A program made the translations under genes and the position numbers. Positions 37,500-47,511 of a stretch of DNA of 64,000 bases are shown here, in pieces. Under the pieces are notes generated by a model that saw only the letters and a program-made list of their open reading frames with translations, was not told where the DNA came from and did no database searches. The DNA comes from Photobacterium frigidiphilum (lineage in GTDB: Bacteria; Pseudomonadota; Gammaproteobacteria; Enterobacterales; Vibrionaceae), in contig NZ_PYMJ01000001.1 in assembly GCF_003025615.1 (NCBI RefSeq), positions 62,001 to 126,000 of the forward strand. Direction: 5' to 3'. Positions within the stretch are counted from its first letter, which is position 1. Every line of letters begins with the position of its first letter.

Positions 37500-38456
37500 C
37501 TACGGTTTTACATCGTCGACATTGATAACAGCCTTAGGGGTCGCTGTGGCGATCCACGCTGCACAAAATAGGGTTAAGCGAGCATAGAAATAAAAGAATG
37601 CCATTAGACCGATAATAGAGCCAAAGGCAGCACCTGATGGTGATTTCGCTAGGCTTGGTAATATCATCGTCATCGCAAATTTGATAACCTCAAAACCAAT
37701 GGCTGCCAATAAAGTACCTTGTAATAAAGCCCGCGTTTCTAACTTCTTCTTGGGTAACATCCAAAAAATCCATAAAAACATCAAATAGTTTGCTGTAATT
37801 GAGATAGTGAGTGCTATCAATGTGAGTGCTGGACGTAACCACGTAATGCCTCCTAAACCCAACGCCTCTACAATCGTTTTCTGCGCCGAGCCCGCAACTG
37901 ATGTTAACGCGACAGTAAAGATAAGCGCAGCAACTAAGCCCGTAAGCGCGACAAAGTCTTTCCCATATTGTAAAAACAGGTGATCTTTATCTTCTGGTTT
38001 TCGCTCCCACACATCACGGGTTTGCGCTCGAATGGCTTCACGCAAATTACCCATCCAACTAATACCGGAATACAAAGCAATCGCTAAACCACTTAAGCCA
38101 ACGGTTGTACGTTGATTAATCGCGGTATTCACGGTGTTTTCAAGGGTTTTAGCAAGGCTTGGATCAGTTACACCCGTTACTATCTTATCGATCAACCCCG
38201 TTAATAGATCGGAATTTGAGGCTAAAACAAAACCAGCGGCAGCAAATAACACCATTAAAATAGGGATAAGAGATAAAAAAGAAAAATAAGTAATCGCAGC
38301 ACCAAATTGACTGCCTAATCGATCATTGAACCGATCAGCAGCACGTAACAGGTGATCGATAGGAGGAAACGCTTTTACCTTCCCTACTGTAAATCTACAC
38401 ATCGAAAAAAATCGATTCATGATGGTGTTTTTCACTGCTTTGTTATCTTGTTCCAT
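37500..38456 (-). CDS. yihY: YihY/BrkB family inner-membrane protein
   Basis: YihY (formerly annotated as RNase BN, now known not to be a nuclease) is a six-helix inner-membrane protein of unclear function. The 318-residue protein has the family pattern AAITYFSFLSLIPILMVLFAAAGFVL, a second helix block (TVGLSGLAIALYSGISWMGNLREAI) and GAAFGSIIGLMAFFYFYARLTLFCAAW. The N-terminal 25 residues are cytosolic and basic. It is monocistronic, convergent with the CBS gene. Confidence 0.88.
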   Translation of the reverse strand: MEQDNKAVKNTIMNRFFSMCRFTVGKVKAFPPIDHLLRAADRFNDRLGSQFGAAITYFSFLSLIPILMVLFAAAGFVLASNSDLLTGLIDKIVTGVTDPSLAKTLENTVNTAINQRTTVGLSGLAIALYSGISWMGNLREAIRAQTRDVWERKPEDKDHLFLQYGKDFVALTGLVAALIFTVALTSVAGSAQKTIVEALGLGGITWLRPALTLIALTISITANYLMFLWIFWMLPKKKLETRALLQGTLLAAIGFEVIKFAMTMILPSLAKSPSGAAFGSIIGLMAFFYFYARLTLFCAAWIATATPKAVINVDDVKP

Positions 38457-38642
38457 ACTCTCTTTACTACTTAATCAACGCATTGAAATTGACAATTAAA
38501 TGTCTAAAACTTATTCAGTTTTACATTGTAATCATAATAGAACTACAGACCAGTGAATCATTCTTAATCATAAATTTATTATGTACTTAACATTTATTAT
38601 TTGATTGCTACGCATTGTAAAGTCTGTCTAGTCCTAAAATAG

Positions 38643-38674
38643 AAAAGGCTTGCCAAAAGTGGCAAGCCTTTTTA
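38643..38674 (-). terminator. terminator of the AsmA-family gene
   Basis: AAAAGGCTTGCCA and TGGCAAGCCTTTTT form a 13-bp stem with an AAAG loop, 20 bp after the gene end. Confidence 0.85.
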
Positions 38675-38692
38675 CTCAAAGTGCATCATTGC

Positions 38693-40846
38693 TTAGTTAA
38701 ATAAGCCTTTTAATAACTTATCAGCGGCATTTTTGATATTGTCGTCTTTGCCTTTATCACCCAGCAACTTTTCTAAACCGCGATCAATTTCTTTCTTTGC
38801 TTTTTCTTCAAGTTCATTGTTTTGTTTAAACAATTCTTTCAAATCCAGTGCAAACGTAGGTTTAGTCCAGTCGCCTTTTACATTAACAGGCACAGTCAAA
38901 TCAGCAATATCATCTATCTCTTTACCACCCTGACCTTTACTACTCGCAACCACTGACGTACTAATGATGAAATCAAGACGCTCACTCACTAGGTTAGTGC
39001 TGCCCTTGCCATCAATACGTAATAACGGTGATGCAAGATGAATATTGGTTGTGGAAGCAACACTTTTACCAATTTTGAAGGTAGCTTTTAAAGCTGAGAA
39101 ATCCGTCTTCTTTTCTTCTTTCACATATTCTGCTTTTTTACCTTTCAATGTCGCTTTTGCTTCACGAATCATCTCGGGAATATTCACGCCGTAAATTGCA
39201 CCATCAGCAAAGTTTATCGCAATGCTACCAGCAACATTTTCACGAATACGCTTTTCAGCCAACCCAGTACCCGACAGTTTTATATCGATATTACCCGTAC
39301 CAGCCAGTGTTTCATTTTGGGCAACATCTTTAAGTAAAGCATGTACATCAACCCCTTTAATATGCTTTGTTACCTGGTATTTCGGCAACTTACCATTTGC
39401 ATCGACGGTAGCATTAGCACTAACAGTACCGCCGTATAACTTAGCATTGAAGCGCTTAAGGTTCAGCACGCCTTTTTGCACCTTCATATCAACTAGCACA
39501 GCAGACACTCTCGCATTCGCAGCTTTCAATTTTTTGATAGCAACGGTACCAGCGATATCCAATGTTTTTAAAGCCGATAAATCTGGTTCTTCACTTTTGC
39601 TGGCTGTTGATGCCCCACCACCAGCAGAAGGCGCAGAACCAGTTTCTTCTTTGGTAGTATCTTTATTTTTAGCTGATGATGCAGTACCTAAGAATGCATC
39701 CAGATCGATATTATCACTATTAACATCGAAACGAATAACAGGAATAGTTGCACTCTTAAACGAGCCTTTACCGTTTAAAGCTAGCTCATCGATCGATGTG
39801 TCAAAACGACTTAACGTCGCTAAACCTTTTGCAACATCATAAGTCGCATCAGCATTTAACCCGACTTTCATTTCAGGACGCGGTAACGTACTTCCTTTAA
39901 GATCTGAAGATAGTGTCAGCTTATCAAGTTCAGCCATATTGTAATCAGTGCTTATTTTAAAGCGCGTTGCGCCATTTGCATCAAATGCAAGATCAGGTAT
40001 TTGACCTTTCGCTGCAAATGTTATGTTAGCCCAATCGCCGACTTTAAAGTGATCAACACCCAGCACGAGGGATTGAATATCATTAACACTGTCTTTTGCA
40101 GACGCGGTTAGATTTAATGCTTTAAGTTCACCGCTTTTATAATCAGCCGCAATCAACAATTGGCTATCGCCCTTAGCGGTAAAACTAAGTTCGGCATTCT
40201 TGCCTGTTATATCAAAGTTAGCTTGAGTCCATTCACCAGGTGAGAATGTATCAAGTTTGAAATTCAAGCTATCAATTGTTGTGGCTGTACCGGCTTTATC
40301 ATCTCGTACTTCTGCACTCGCATTCACAACTTCAACGCCAGCTAAGCTGATTGTCCACGGTTGCGTCGGCTCACCTTCTACTGACGGCTGATCAATAGCA
40401 GGTTCGCTACTCGTACCATTCGCATCTTCAGTAACTGTACCTTCAACAGCAGCTTGTTCACCTAGACCATCTAGATTACTGACACCATCTTTACGTGTTT
40501 GAATAAATACACGCGCATCATTTAAACTGATATTACCAATTTCAAGATGCTGAGAGAAAAGAGGCATCACCGATACAGAAAGTTCTGCACTACCCAATTT
40601 CACTAAATCAGCTTCAGCAAAACCTTGGGGGTTCTTAAACTCCGTTTCACCTAAGCTAAAACCAATGCTAGGGAAAAATCGCCAGCTAATATCGCCATTA
40701 ATGACTAAGTCTCGCCCAGTGGCTTTTTTAACTTGTTCACTTAATAAAGGTTTAAATTGGTTGGGATCGACCAATGCAAGCAAGGCACCTATGCCAACCA
40801 CTATAACTAGTACAATGGCTAATAATACGTAAAGAAGCTTTTTCAT
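38693..40846 (-). CDS. AsmA family protein
   Basis: AsmA-family proteins are inner-membrane-anchored periplasmic proteins now linked to bridge-like phospholipid transport to the outer membrane. The 717-residue protein has one N-terminal membrane helix (about 3-24), the AsmA start block (VDPNQFKPLLSEQVKKATGRDLVINGDISWRFFPSIGFSLGE), a long beta-rich middle and the C-terminal AsmA domain (GTGNIDIKLSGTG, ADLTVPVNVKGDWTKPTFALDL). Low-complexity Ser/Thr/Glu linkers occur near 135-155 and 390-420. It is likely the asmA orthologue, though other family members share this layout. Confidence 0.85.
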   Translation of the reverse strand: MKKLLYVLLAIVLVIVVGIGALLALVDPNQFKPLLSEQVKKATGRDLVINGDISWRFFPSIGFSLGETEFKNPQGFAEADLVKLGSAELSVSVMPLFSQHLEIGNISLNDARVFIQTRKDGVSNLDGLGEQAAVEGTVTEDANGTSSEPAIDQPSVEGEPTQPWTISLAGVEVVNASAEVRDDKAGTATTIDSLNFKLDTFSPGEWTQANFDITGKNAELSFTAKGDSQLLIAADYKSGELKALNLTASAKDSVNDIQSLVLGVDHFKVGDWANITFAAKGQIPDLAFDANGATRFKISTDYNMAELDKLTLSSDLKGSTLPRPEMKVGLNADATYDVAKGLATLSRFDTSIDELALNGKGSFKSATIPVIRFDVNSDNIDLDAFLGTASSAKNKDTTKEETGSAPSAGGGASTASKSEEPDLSALKTLDIAGTVAIKKLKAANARVSAVLVDMKVQKGVLNLKRFNAKLYGGTVSANATVDANGKLPKYQVTKHIKGVDVHALLKDVAQNETLAGTGNIDIKLSGTGLAEKRIRENVAGSIAINFADGAIYGVNIPEMIREAKATLKGKKAEYVKEEKKTDFSALKATFKIGKSVASTTNIHLASPLLRIDGKGSTNLVSERLDFIISTSVVASSKGQGGKEIDDIADLTVPVNVKGDWTKPTFALDLKELFKQNNELEEKAKKEIDRGLEKLLGDKGKDDNIKNAADKLLKGLFN

Positions 40847-41056
40847 TGTATCCTCTGAATTATCCGTTATTCCTGACTTTTATTACGTTCAAATTTTTAG
40901 TCAGAGTCCATTTATGACAGCGATGGTTACAATTAGTTTCTTGACTAAAAAACAATAACCATAAGAAAAGTATGTTAAGACTAAATAGCGCTATACCCAA
41001 GTTACTTAGTTATATATCAATAACAAAGATATTCTATTACCTAGATTAAAGCAGAA
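40847..41056. other. upstream region of the AsmA-family gene
   Basis: It presumably holds the AsmA-family promoter. No gene or striking repeat is seen. Two udk terminators follow at 41057 and 41116. Confidence 0.35.
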
Positions 41057-41084
41057 AAAAAGGCAGTCGTTAAGACTGCCTTCA
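41057..41084 (-). terminator. second terminator downstream of udk
   Basis: AGGCAGTC and GACTGCCT form the stem; on the minus strand a T-run follows. Confidence 0.7.
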
Positions 41085-41115
41085 TAAAGAATTACCAAAT
41101 CGACAATAAATGGAT

Positions 41116-41142
41116 ATAAAAAAGGCTGACAATGTCAGCCTT
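41116..41142 (-). terminator. first terminator of udk
   Basis: AAGGCTGACA and TGTCAGCCTT form a 10-bp stem, 10 bp after the udk stop; on the minus strand a T-run follows. The tandem pair should give tight termination. Confidence 0.75.
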
Positions 41143-41152
41143 AGTAATCACA

Positions 41153-41797
41153 TTATGATTTTAGCAACTTGGCAATATGTGCCTTCAATACATCAATCGC
41201 GATTCGGTTTTTACCCCCTCGCGGTACAATGATATCGGCATATTGTTTAGACGGTTCAATAAACTGCATGAACATAGGGCGTACCGTCTTTTGATACTGC
41301 ACAAGCACAGATTCCATTGTACGACCACGTTCAGCAACATCACGCTGCAAACGGCGAAGTAAACAAATATCTAATGGCGTATCCATGAACACACTTGCGT
41401 GCATGAGTTCACGTAAACGTGGATCCGTTAATAAAAGAATACCTTCAAGAATGATCACTTTTTTAGGTGTCATTGGTGTAGTTTCTTTTAAACGTGTGTG
41501 TTCACTATAGCTGTATTGAGGCACTTCAACAGCTTTGCCTTCGATCAACTGTTGCAGATGGTCACAAAGTAAATTGTGGTCAAGTGCATTAGGGTGATCA
41601 TAATTCGTTTTAACCCGCTCATCCATGGTCAGGTGACTTTGATTACTGTAGTAACAATCTTCCGTGATAACACCGATCTGGTGATCGCCTACTTTTTCTT
41701 TTAATTCTTTATAAACAGTACTGGCAATCAAGCTTTTACCGGACGCAGAAGCACCTGCGATACCAATAATGACGCATTGGTGTGAGTTTTCAGACAT
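41153..41797 (-). CDS. udk: uridine kinase
   Basis: Udk phosphorylates uridine and cytidine in pyrimidine salvage. The protein has P-loop GASASGKS near residue 17, the DCYY motif ([12 protein letters not shown]), NYDHPNALD, and IILEGILLL. Start choice: ATG at 41797 ([13 protein letters not shown], 214 residues) matches the family length; an ATG at 41899 would add 34 non-conserved residues. It lies downstream of apbC on the same strand, a common gammaproteobacterial neighbourhood with metG. Confidence 0.94.
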   Translation of the reverse strand: MSENSHQCVIIGIAGASASGKSLIASTVYKELKEKVGDHQIGVITEDCYYSNQSHLTMDERVKTNYDHPNALDHNLLCDHLQQLIEGKAVEVPQYSYSEHTRLKETTPMTPKKVIILEGILLLTDPRLRELMHASVFMDTPLDICLLRRLQRDVAERGRTMESVLVQYQKTVRPMFMQFIEPSKQYADIIVPRGGKNRIAIDVLKAHIAKLLKS

Positions 41798-41960
41798 ATC
41801 AGAAAGCACCTGTAAGACAACGAAACGAGGCGGAAAATTAACCGCATTATTATAGGCACTTGCGGCGCCAGAAGCCAGAGAAAACGTGACTTCCAGCACG
41901 CTTTGTTAGAAAGCTGTCACATTTCTCTCATATTTAGTGCCTTTACTTATTCGCATACGC

Positions 41961-43052
41961 TTACATTGTACGAATAGTAATCTGCTCTGCCACTACTTCG
42001 CCTTGCCAAAATAATCGACTCGCAATTTGCCCAGCAAGATCAATGTATGCTGCGGCTTGCTCTGAATCAGGCGATGCTGCTACGGTTGGCTTACCACGGT
42101 CGATATCTTCACGAATAGTAATATGCAGTGGTAATTGTGCTAATAAAGGAACGGAATATTCTTTAGCCATGCGCTCTGCACCGCCAGTACCAAAAATAGT
42201 CTCATGATGACCACAATTGCTACAAATGTGATAACTCATGTTTTCAACCAAACCCACGATAGGCACATCCACTTTATCAAACATGCTTATACCTTTAATG
42301 GCATCCGCTAGTGCTAAGTCTTGTGGTGTTGTAATAACAATCGCACCTGTCACAGGAATTTGTTGAGCAAGTGTCAATTGAATATCACCCGTACCCGGTG
42401 GCATATCAATAACAAGGTAATCGAGATCTGGCCACCACGTTTCAGTCACTATTTGCTGTAGCGCTTTTGATGCCATCGGTCCACGCCAAATTGTCGCGCT
42501 CTCTGCTGGTACTAAATAGCCGACTGAATTCGTATACAGACCGCATGATTCAACAGGTAACATCATTTTGCCACCTGTTGATTGTGGCTTTTCATCTACT
42601 GTGCCTAACATCATAGGTACAGAAGGGCCATAAATATCGGCGTCTAATAAACCCACTTTTGCGCCTTGCTTTTGCAAGCCTAACGCTAAGTTAACAGCCG
42701 TTGTCGATTTACCTACTCCGCCTTTTACCGAGCTTACAACGATAATATTTTTAACGCCCTTTAGCGGTTGCTTTTTACCACATGCCAATGTTGCAACACG
42801 GCACTGAACAATAAACGCCATATTGGCAGCAATATGGTGCAACTCTTGTTGAGTAATAATCCAATGTTCAAGTAATTCAGTAATGGCTGCAGCAGCGAAA
42901 GGGAGAGTTATCGTCACTGTACCTTGAGCAGATACCGACACAATATTTTCAGTCTCTGCCCATTCTGAAATGAGTAAAGGGTGTTCAAAGTGATTTAACC
43001 AAAGACAGATATCTGCAACATTTTCAAAGCGAATCATCGAATCATTCCCCAT
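41961..43052 (-). CDS. apbC: iron-sulfur cluster carrier protein ApbC (Mrp)
   Basis: ApbC is a MinD-like P-loop ATPase that binds and delivers Fe-S clusters in the cytosol. The 363-residue protein has a divergent N-terminal MIP18-like part (1-95), the deviant Walker A KGGVGKST (110-117), LLDADIYGPSVP, and the cluster-binding CSNC pair followed by FGTGGAE. An alternative start at the inner ATG (MIRFENV) would shorten it by 5 residues. It is divergent from metG, the classic mrp-metG arrangement. Confidence 0.94.
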   Translation of the reverse strand: MGNDSMIRFENVADICLWLNHFEHPLLISEWAETENIVSVSAQGTVTITLPFAAAAITELLEHWIITQQELHHIAANMAFIVQCRVATLACGKKQPLKGVKNIIVVSSVKGGVGKSTTAVNLALGLQKQGAKVGLLDADIYGPSVPMMLGTVDEKPQSTGGKMMLPVESCGLYTNSVGYLVPAESATIWRGPMASKALQQIVTETWWPDLDYLVIDMPPGTGDIQLTLAQQIPVTGAIVITTPQDLALADAIKGISMFDKVDVPIVGLVENMSYHICSNCGHHETIFGTGGAERMAKEYSVPLLAQLPLHITIREDIDRGKPTVAASPDSEQAAAYIDLAGQIASRLFWQGEVVAEQITIRTM

Positions 43053-43315
43053 AAGGTTTAAGGCTCCACGTTCATATTAGACTTATTATCACACCCTACT
43101 AACAACCTAAGTATATGCAAAGTATTGAGGTAGTTAGGGAAAAGGATGGATTCATCTTCTTTTTCTTAATCCTACCACCAATGTACCTAGACTGCTGCTA
43201 TTTAGACAGCGTTTAACTTGGATAAATCACCCAGTGACGCTAGGCAATATGCTGCTGATCAGGTAATATTTGATGCTTATTCTATTTTTACCCATCATGA
43301 GCGAAATAAGTAATT
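43053..43315. promoter_or_regulatory. divergent apbC-metG promoter region
   Basis: This 263-bp gap must carry both promoters. No clear operator or structured leader stands out. Confidence 0.4.
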
Positions 43316-45358
43316 ATGGCTGCGAACCCAAGAAAAATTCTGGTGACCTGCGCCCTACCGTACGCTAACGGTTCTATCCACCTTGGTCACATGCTTGAGC
43401 ATGTACAAGCGGATATTTGGGTGCGCTATCAGCGCCTTCGTGGTAACGAAGTACACTTTATCTGTGCAGACGACGCACACGGTACTCCAATCATGCTTAA
43501 GGCCCAGCAGATGGGTATGGAACCTGAGCAAATGATTGCAGAAGTAAGCAAAGAGCACCAAACTGACTTTGCTGGCTTCGATATTAGCTTTGATAACTAT
43601 CACAGCACTCACAGTGACGAAAACCGAGAGCTAGCATCATTTGTTTATACTCAGCTAAAAGACAAAGGGTATATTACCAACCGTACTATTTCTCAGCTAT
43701 TTGATCCTGAGAAAGAAATGTTCTTACCTGATCGTTTCGTTAAAGGCACATGCCCTAAATGTAAAGCGGAAGACCAGTACGGTGATAACTGCGATAATTG
43801 TGGCGAAACATATAGCCCAACAGATCTTATCAATCCGAAATCAGCAGTCTCTGGCGCAACGCCAATCATGAAAGATTCTGAGCACTTCTTCTTTGACTTA
43901 CCACAGTTCGAAGACATGCTTAAAGCGTGGACAAAATCTGGGGCACTACAAACTGAAACCTCAAATAAAATGCAAGAGTGGTTTGAGTCTGGTCTTCATC
44001 AGTGGGATATCTCACGTGATGCACCTTACTTCGGTTTTGAAATCCCAGGTGAAACTGGCAAATACTTCTACGTATGGCTAGATGCACCAATCGGCTACAT
44101 GGGTTCATTCAAGAACTTATGTGATAAGCGCGACGATCTTGATTTTGACGAATTCTGGAAGAAAGACAGCACAACTGAGCTTTATCATTTTATTGGTAAA
44201 GACATTGTGTACTTCCACAGCCTATTCTGGCCTGCAATGCTTGAAGGCGCAGGTTTCCGTAAACCAAACAATGTATTTGTACATGGTTACGTAACAGTAA
44301 ATGGCGCGAAAATGTCGAAGTCGAAAGGTACCTTTATTAAAGCAGGTACTTACCTTGAACACCTAGATCCTGAGTGTCTACGTTACTACTACGCTGCAAA
44401 GCTAAATAGCCGTATTGATGATTTAGATCTTAACCTTGAAGACTTTACACAACGTGTAAACAGCGATGTTGTAAACAAGATTGTTAACCTTGCTTCACGT
44501 AACGCTGGTTTCATTGCTAAGCGCTTTGAAGGCAAGTTGTCTGAAACATTCGCAGAACCTGAGCTTTATGCTGAGTTTGCCAATGCTGCAGACCGTATTG
44601 CTGAACTTTACGAAACACGCGAATTTAGCCGTGCTATCCGTGAAATTACAGCACTTGCTGATAAAGCAAACCAGTACATTGATGAAAAAGCACCTTGGGT
44701 TGTTGCTAAGCAAGAAGGTAAAGATCAAGAATTACAAGATATCTGTTCTGTGGGTATCAACTTATTCCGCGTTCTGATCACTTACTTAAAGCCAGTAATG
44801 CCATTGCTTACTGAACGTACTGAAGCATTCTTAAACGAAACACTTACATGGGAAGGTGTGGCACAGCCATTAACTAACCACAAAGTGACTAAGTTTAAAG
44901 CACTATTTACTCGTATTGATCCTAAGCATGTTGAAGCGATGGTTGAAGCCTCTAAAGAAGATGCGGCAGCAGCGCAAGCACTGATTGAATCAGCAAAGCC
45001 AACAGGCCCTCTTATCGATGAGCCAATCGAAGCTGAAATTGAATTCGATGACTTTGCTAAAATTGATATGCGAATCGCGAAAATTGTATCGTGTGAAGCA
45101 GTACCAAAGGCGAATAAACTACTGAAGTTCCAATTGGACATCGGTGGTGAAATGCGTCAAGTATTCTCAGGTATCAAATCAGCATACACACCAGAAGAGC
45201 TTGTCGGTAAGCACACTGTAATGGTTGCTAACCTTAAACCTCGTAAAATGAAATTTGGTATGTCTGAAGGTATGATCCTAGCAGCAGGACCTGGTGGCAA
45301 AGATCTTTGGATCTTAGAACCACACGAAGGTGCTCAGCCTGGTATGCGTGTTATGTAA
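43316..45358 (+). CDS. metG: methionyl-tRNA synthetase
   Basis: MetG charges tRNA-Met and initiator tRNA. The 680-residue protein is the dimeric gammaproteobacterial form. It has the HIGH signature as HLGH (22-25), a zinc-knuckle insert CPKC...CDNC (about 146-163), KMSKS at 332-336, the anticodon-binding helical domain, and a C-terminal Trbp111-like tRNA-binding/dimerisation domain from about residue 578 ([15 protein letters not shown]). It is monocistronic with a terminator 20 bp downstream. Confidence 0.98.
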   Translation: MAANPRKILVTCALPYANGSIHLGHMLEHVQADIWVRYQRLRGNEVHFICADDAHGTPIMLKAQQMGMEPEQMIAEVSKEHQTDFAGFDISFDNYHSTHSDENRELASFVYTQLKDKGYITNRTISQLFDPEKEMFLPDRFVKGTCPKCKAEDQYGDNCDNCGETYSPTDLINPKSAVSGATPIMKDSEHFFFDLPQFEDMLKAWTKSGALQTETSNKMQEWFESGLHQWDISRDAPYFGFEIPGETGKYFYVWLDAPIGYMGSFKNLCDKRDDLDFDEFWKKDSTTELYHFIGKDIVYFHSLFWPAMLEGAGFRKPNNVFVHGYVTVNGAKMSKSKGTFIKAGTYLEHLDPECLRYYYAAKLNSRIDDLDLNLEDFTQRVNSDVVNKIVNLASRNAGFIAKRFEGKLSETFAEPELYAEFANAADRIAELYETREFSRAIREITALADKANQYIDEKAPWVVAKQEGKDQELQDICSVGINLFRVLITYLKPVMPLLTERTEAFLNETLTWEGVAQPLTNHKVTKFKALFTRIDPKHVEAMVEASKEDAAAAQALIESAKPTGPLIDEPIEAEIEFDDFAKIDMRIAKIVSCEAVPKANKLLKFQLDIGGEMRQVFSGIKSAYTPEELVGKHTVMVANLKPRKMKFGMSEGMILAAGPGGKDLWILEPHEGAQPGMRVM

Positions 45359-45378
45359 CGCTATACGTCTTAATACTA

Positions 45379-45404
45379 AGGAGCCTATTGGCTCCTTTTT
45401 TTAT
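45379..45404 (+). terminator. terminator of metG
   Basis: AAGGAGCC and GGCTCCTT form the stem with a 4-nt loop, followed by a T-run. Confidence 0.85.
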
Positions 45405-45936
45405 AAGTAATGCCAACATAAACAGGCCTCTGGCTCATCCTTGCTAGTATAGTTGCCGATCAATACTGAGATAAAACGCTATTTATGCACAAAACATTCA
45501 ACCAGACTATCATTCCTCACAGCACCAAAATGCAACATTTAACACTGCTAATATAGGTCAAATCCAGTTCATTTAACCAACTAGTTGTAAAGTGTTAAAT
45601 TTTACCCCCGAACAGACCAAAAAAAAGCATTTATATTTGTTAACAGCACTTTCGAGTTACATGCAAAAAAACAGCTTCAATTAGATATTACCCTACCGAA
45701 TCGACACTAATAATGCCGAGACCTTAGCAAAATCGACTATGATTTAACCACGATGTTAATAGGCAGTTAAATACCCTGCTTATTTATCTGTAAATAGAAT
45801 AAAAAGTGTGATCTCAAACAGACCTTTGCACTTTGAATAACATTTTACTTCGCTTTAACACCCAAACTACTGCTAACCTGCTCCGCACTCTGATGAGTGA
45901 TTTACAGAGTGAATAATTATAAGGAGTGTTCTATTC
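45405..45936. other. long upstream region of the dicarboxylate/amino-acid symporter gene
   Basis: No gene is seen in 532 bp. Notable signals are a perfect 10-bp inverted repeat ATTTAACACT (45537-45546) / AGTGTTAAAT (45591-45600), and a CRP-like half-plus-half site at 45804. Confidence 0.45.
45804..45825 (+). promoter_or_regulatory. possible CRP site upstream of the symporter gene
   Basis: TGTGA-N6-ACAGA matches the CRP core at 8 of 10 positions, with a perfect left half. It lies 112 bp before the start codon. Confidence 0.35.
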
Positions 45937-47250
45937 ATGAATACAGATAAGAAAAAGATGTCTCTAACTGGCCGCGTTATCCTCGGCATGCTTTTAGGCA
46001 TATTAACAGGATTTATCATTCGCTCTCTGTTTGCCGATACGGCTTTCGTTCACGAATACATTGTGAACGGTTTATTTGACGTAGGTGGAAAAATCTTTAT
46101 CGCGAGCTTAAAAATGCTTGTGGTTCCATTAGTATTTGTATCTTTAGTGTGTGGTACTAGCTCACTAAAAGATATCAGTACTCTAGGCCGTCTTGGTGGT
46201 AAAACCGTCCTGTTTTATCTCGTTACTACGGCACTAGCGATTACTCTTGCACTAACAATGGGTACAATCTTCCAACCAGGTGCAGGTGCTGACCTTTCTG
46301 CTGCAACAACTTTTGCATCCAAAGAAGCGCCATCATTAGGTGATGTCATTGTTGGTATGTTCCCAACAAATCCAATAAGCTCAATGGCAGAAGGGAATAC
46401 ACTGCAAATTATCGTATTTGCGATTTTATTTGGTGTTGCTATCAGCGCAGCTGGAAAGCCAGGCGAACGTATTGCAGCTCTATTCGTTGACTTAAACGCA
46501 GTAATAATGAAGTTGGTTGCATTATTGATGAACATTGCACCATATGGTGTGTTCTTCTTAATGGCTAAACTATTTACAGGTCTAGGCTTAGATGCCATTT
46601 ACAACCTTCTAGGCTACTTCTTAGTGCTTGCTGCAACATTATTACTACACGGTTTTGTTACTTACAGTGTAATGCTAAAAGCCTTCTCTGGTTTAAGCCC
46701 AATTGTTTTCTTGAAGAAAATGGAGGATGCAGTAATGTTTGCATTCTCTACCGCATCTTCAAATGCCACCATTCCTGTCACAATGGAAACAGCAACAAAG
46801 CGTCTTGGTGTCAATAACAAGATTGCATCATTCACTGTGCCTCTTGGCGCAACCATCAATATGGATGGTACTGCGATCATGCAGGGTGTCGCGACTGTAT
46901 TTATCGCACAAGCATTCAACATTGACCTCACGATGAGTGACTACTTAGCCGTTATCATGACAGCAACATTGGCTTCTATCGGTACCGCTGGTGTTCCTGG
47001 TGTAGGTCTAATTATGCTTGCGATGGTACTTAACCAAGTGGGCCTACCGGTCGAAGGTATCGCGCTTATCATGGGTGTTGACCGCTTACTTGATATGATT
47101 CGTACTGCGGTAAACATCACGGGTGATAGTGTTGTTACTTGTATCGTTGCTAAGTCTGAAAATGAAATGGATATTAATACGTTCAATAACCCGAAAGCGG
47201 GTGAGAAAGACGAAGAAGTTCACTTCCATACCCTAAAACAAAATAGCTAA
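45937..47250 (+). CDS. dicarboxylate/amino acid:cation symporter (DAACS family)
   Basis: DAACS (SLC1-type) proteins import glutamate, aspartate or C4-dicarboxylates with Na+ or H+. The 437-residue protein has eight membrane helices and two re-entrant loops. Signatures are the Ser-rich loop (FSTASSNATIPVTM), NMDGTA in helix 7, and DRLLDMIRTAVNITGD in helix 8. The Arg in the helix-8 motif favours acidic amino acids (GltP/GltT-like), but the substrate is not certain. AAGGAG lies 9 nt before the ATG. The 0.5-kb leader suggests elaborate control. Confidence 0.9.
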   Translation: MNTDKKKMSLTGRVILGMLLGILTGFIIRSLFADTAFVHEYIVNGLFDVGGKIFIASLKMLVVPLVFVSLVCGTSSLKDISTLGRLGGKTVLFYLVTTALAITLALTMGTIFQPGAGADLSAATTFASKEAPSLGDVIVGMFPTNPISSMAEGNTLQIIVFAILFGVAISAAGKPGERIAALFVDLNAVIMKLVALLMNIAPYGVFFLMAKLFTGLGLDAIYNLLGYFLVLAATLLLHGFVTYSVMLKAFSGLSPIVFLKKMEDAVMFAFSTASSNATIPVTMETATKRLGVNNKIASFTVPLGATINMDGTAIMQGVATVFIAQAFNIDLTMSDYLAVIMTATLASIGTAGVPGVGLIMLAMVLNQVGLPVEGIALIMGVDRLLDMIRTAVNITGDSVVTCIVAKSENEMDINTFNNPKAGEKDEEVHFHTLKQNS

Positions 47251-47286
47251 TTACACGTTTAATACCGCTGTAATCAACTAGATCTA

Positions 47287-47323
47287 AGGCTTCGCTATTC
47301 TCTATAGCGAAGTCTTTTTTGTT
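47287..47323 (+). terminator. terminator of the symporter gene
   Basis: GGCTTCGCTAT and ATAGCGAAGTC form a long stem followed by six T. Confidence 0.8.
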
Positions 47324-47511
47324 TGTTTTCTACTATCAGAGCTGTATCAATATAGTGCAACACTCACTAAAACAGCGCACATGGTTATAATCCTCCCCTC
47401 TCTTTTAAATATAAGCCATTGTTTAATTAACTATTAAGTAAAAACACTAATAGGCATAGATATTGCTAAACCATATTGCGTATGAAATTTTATACCAATA
47501 TTGGAGGAGTT

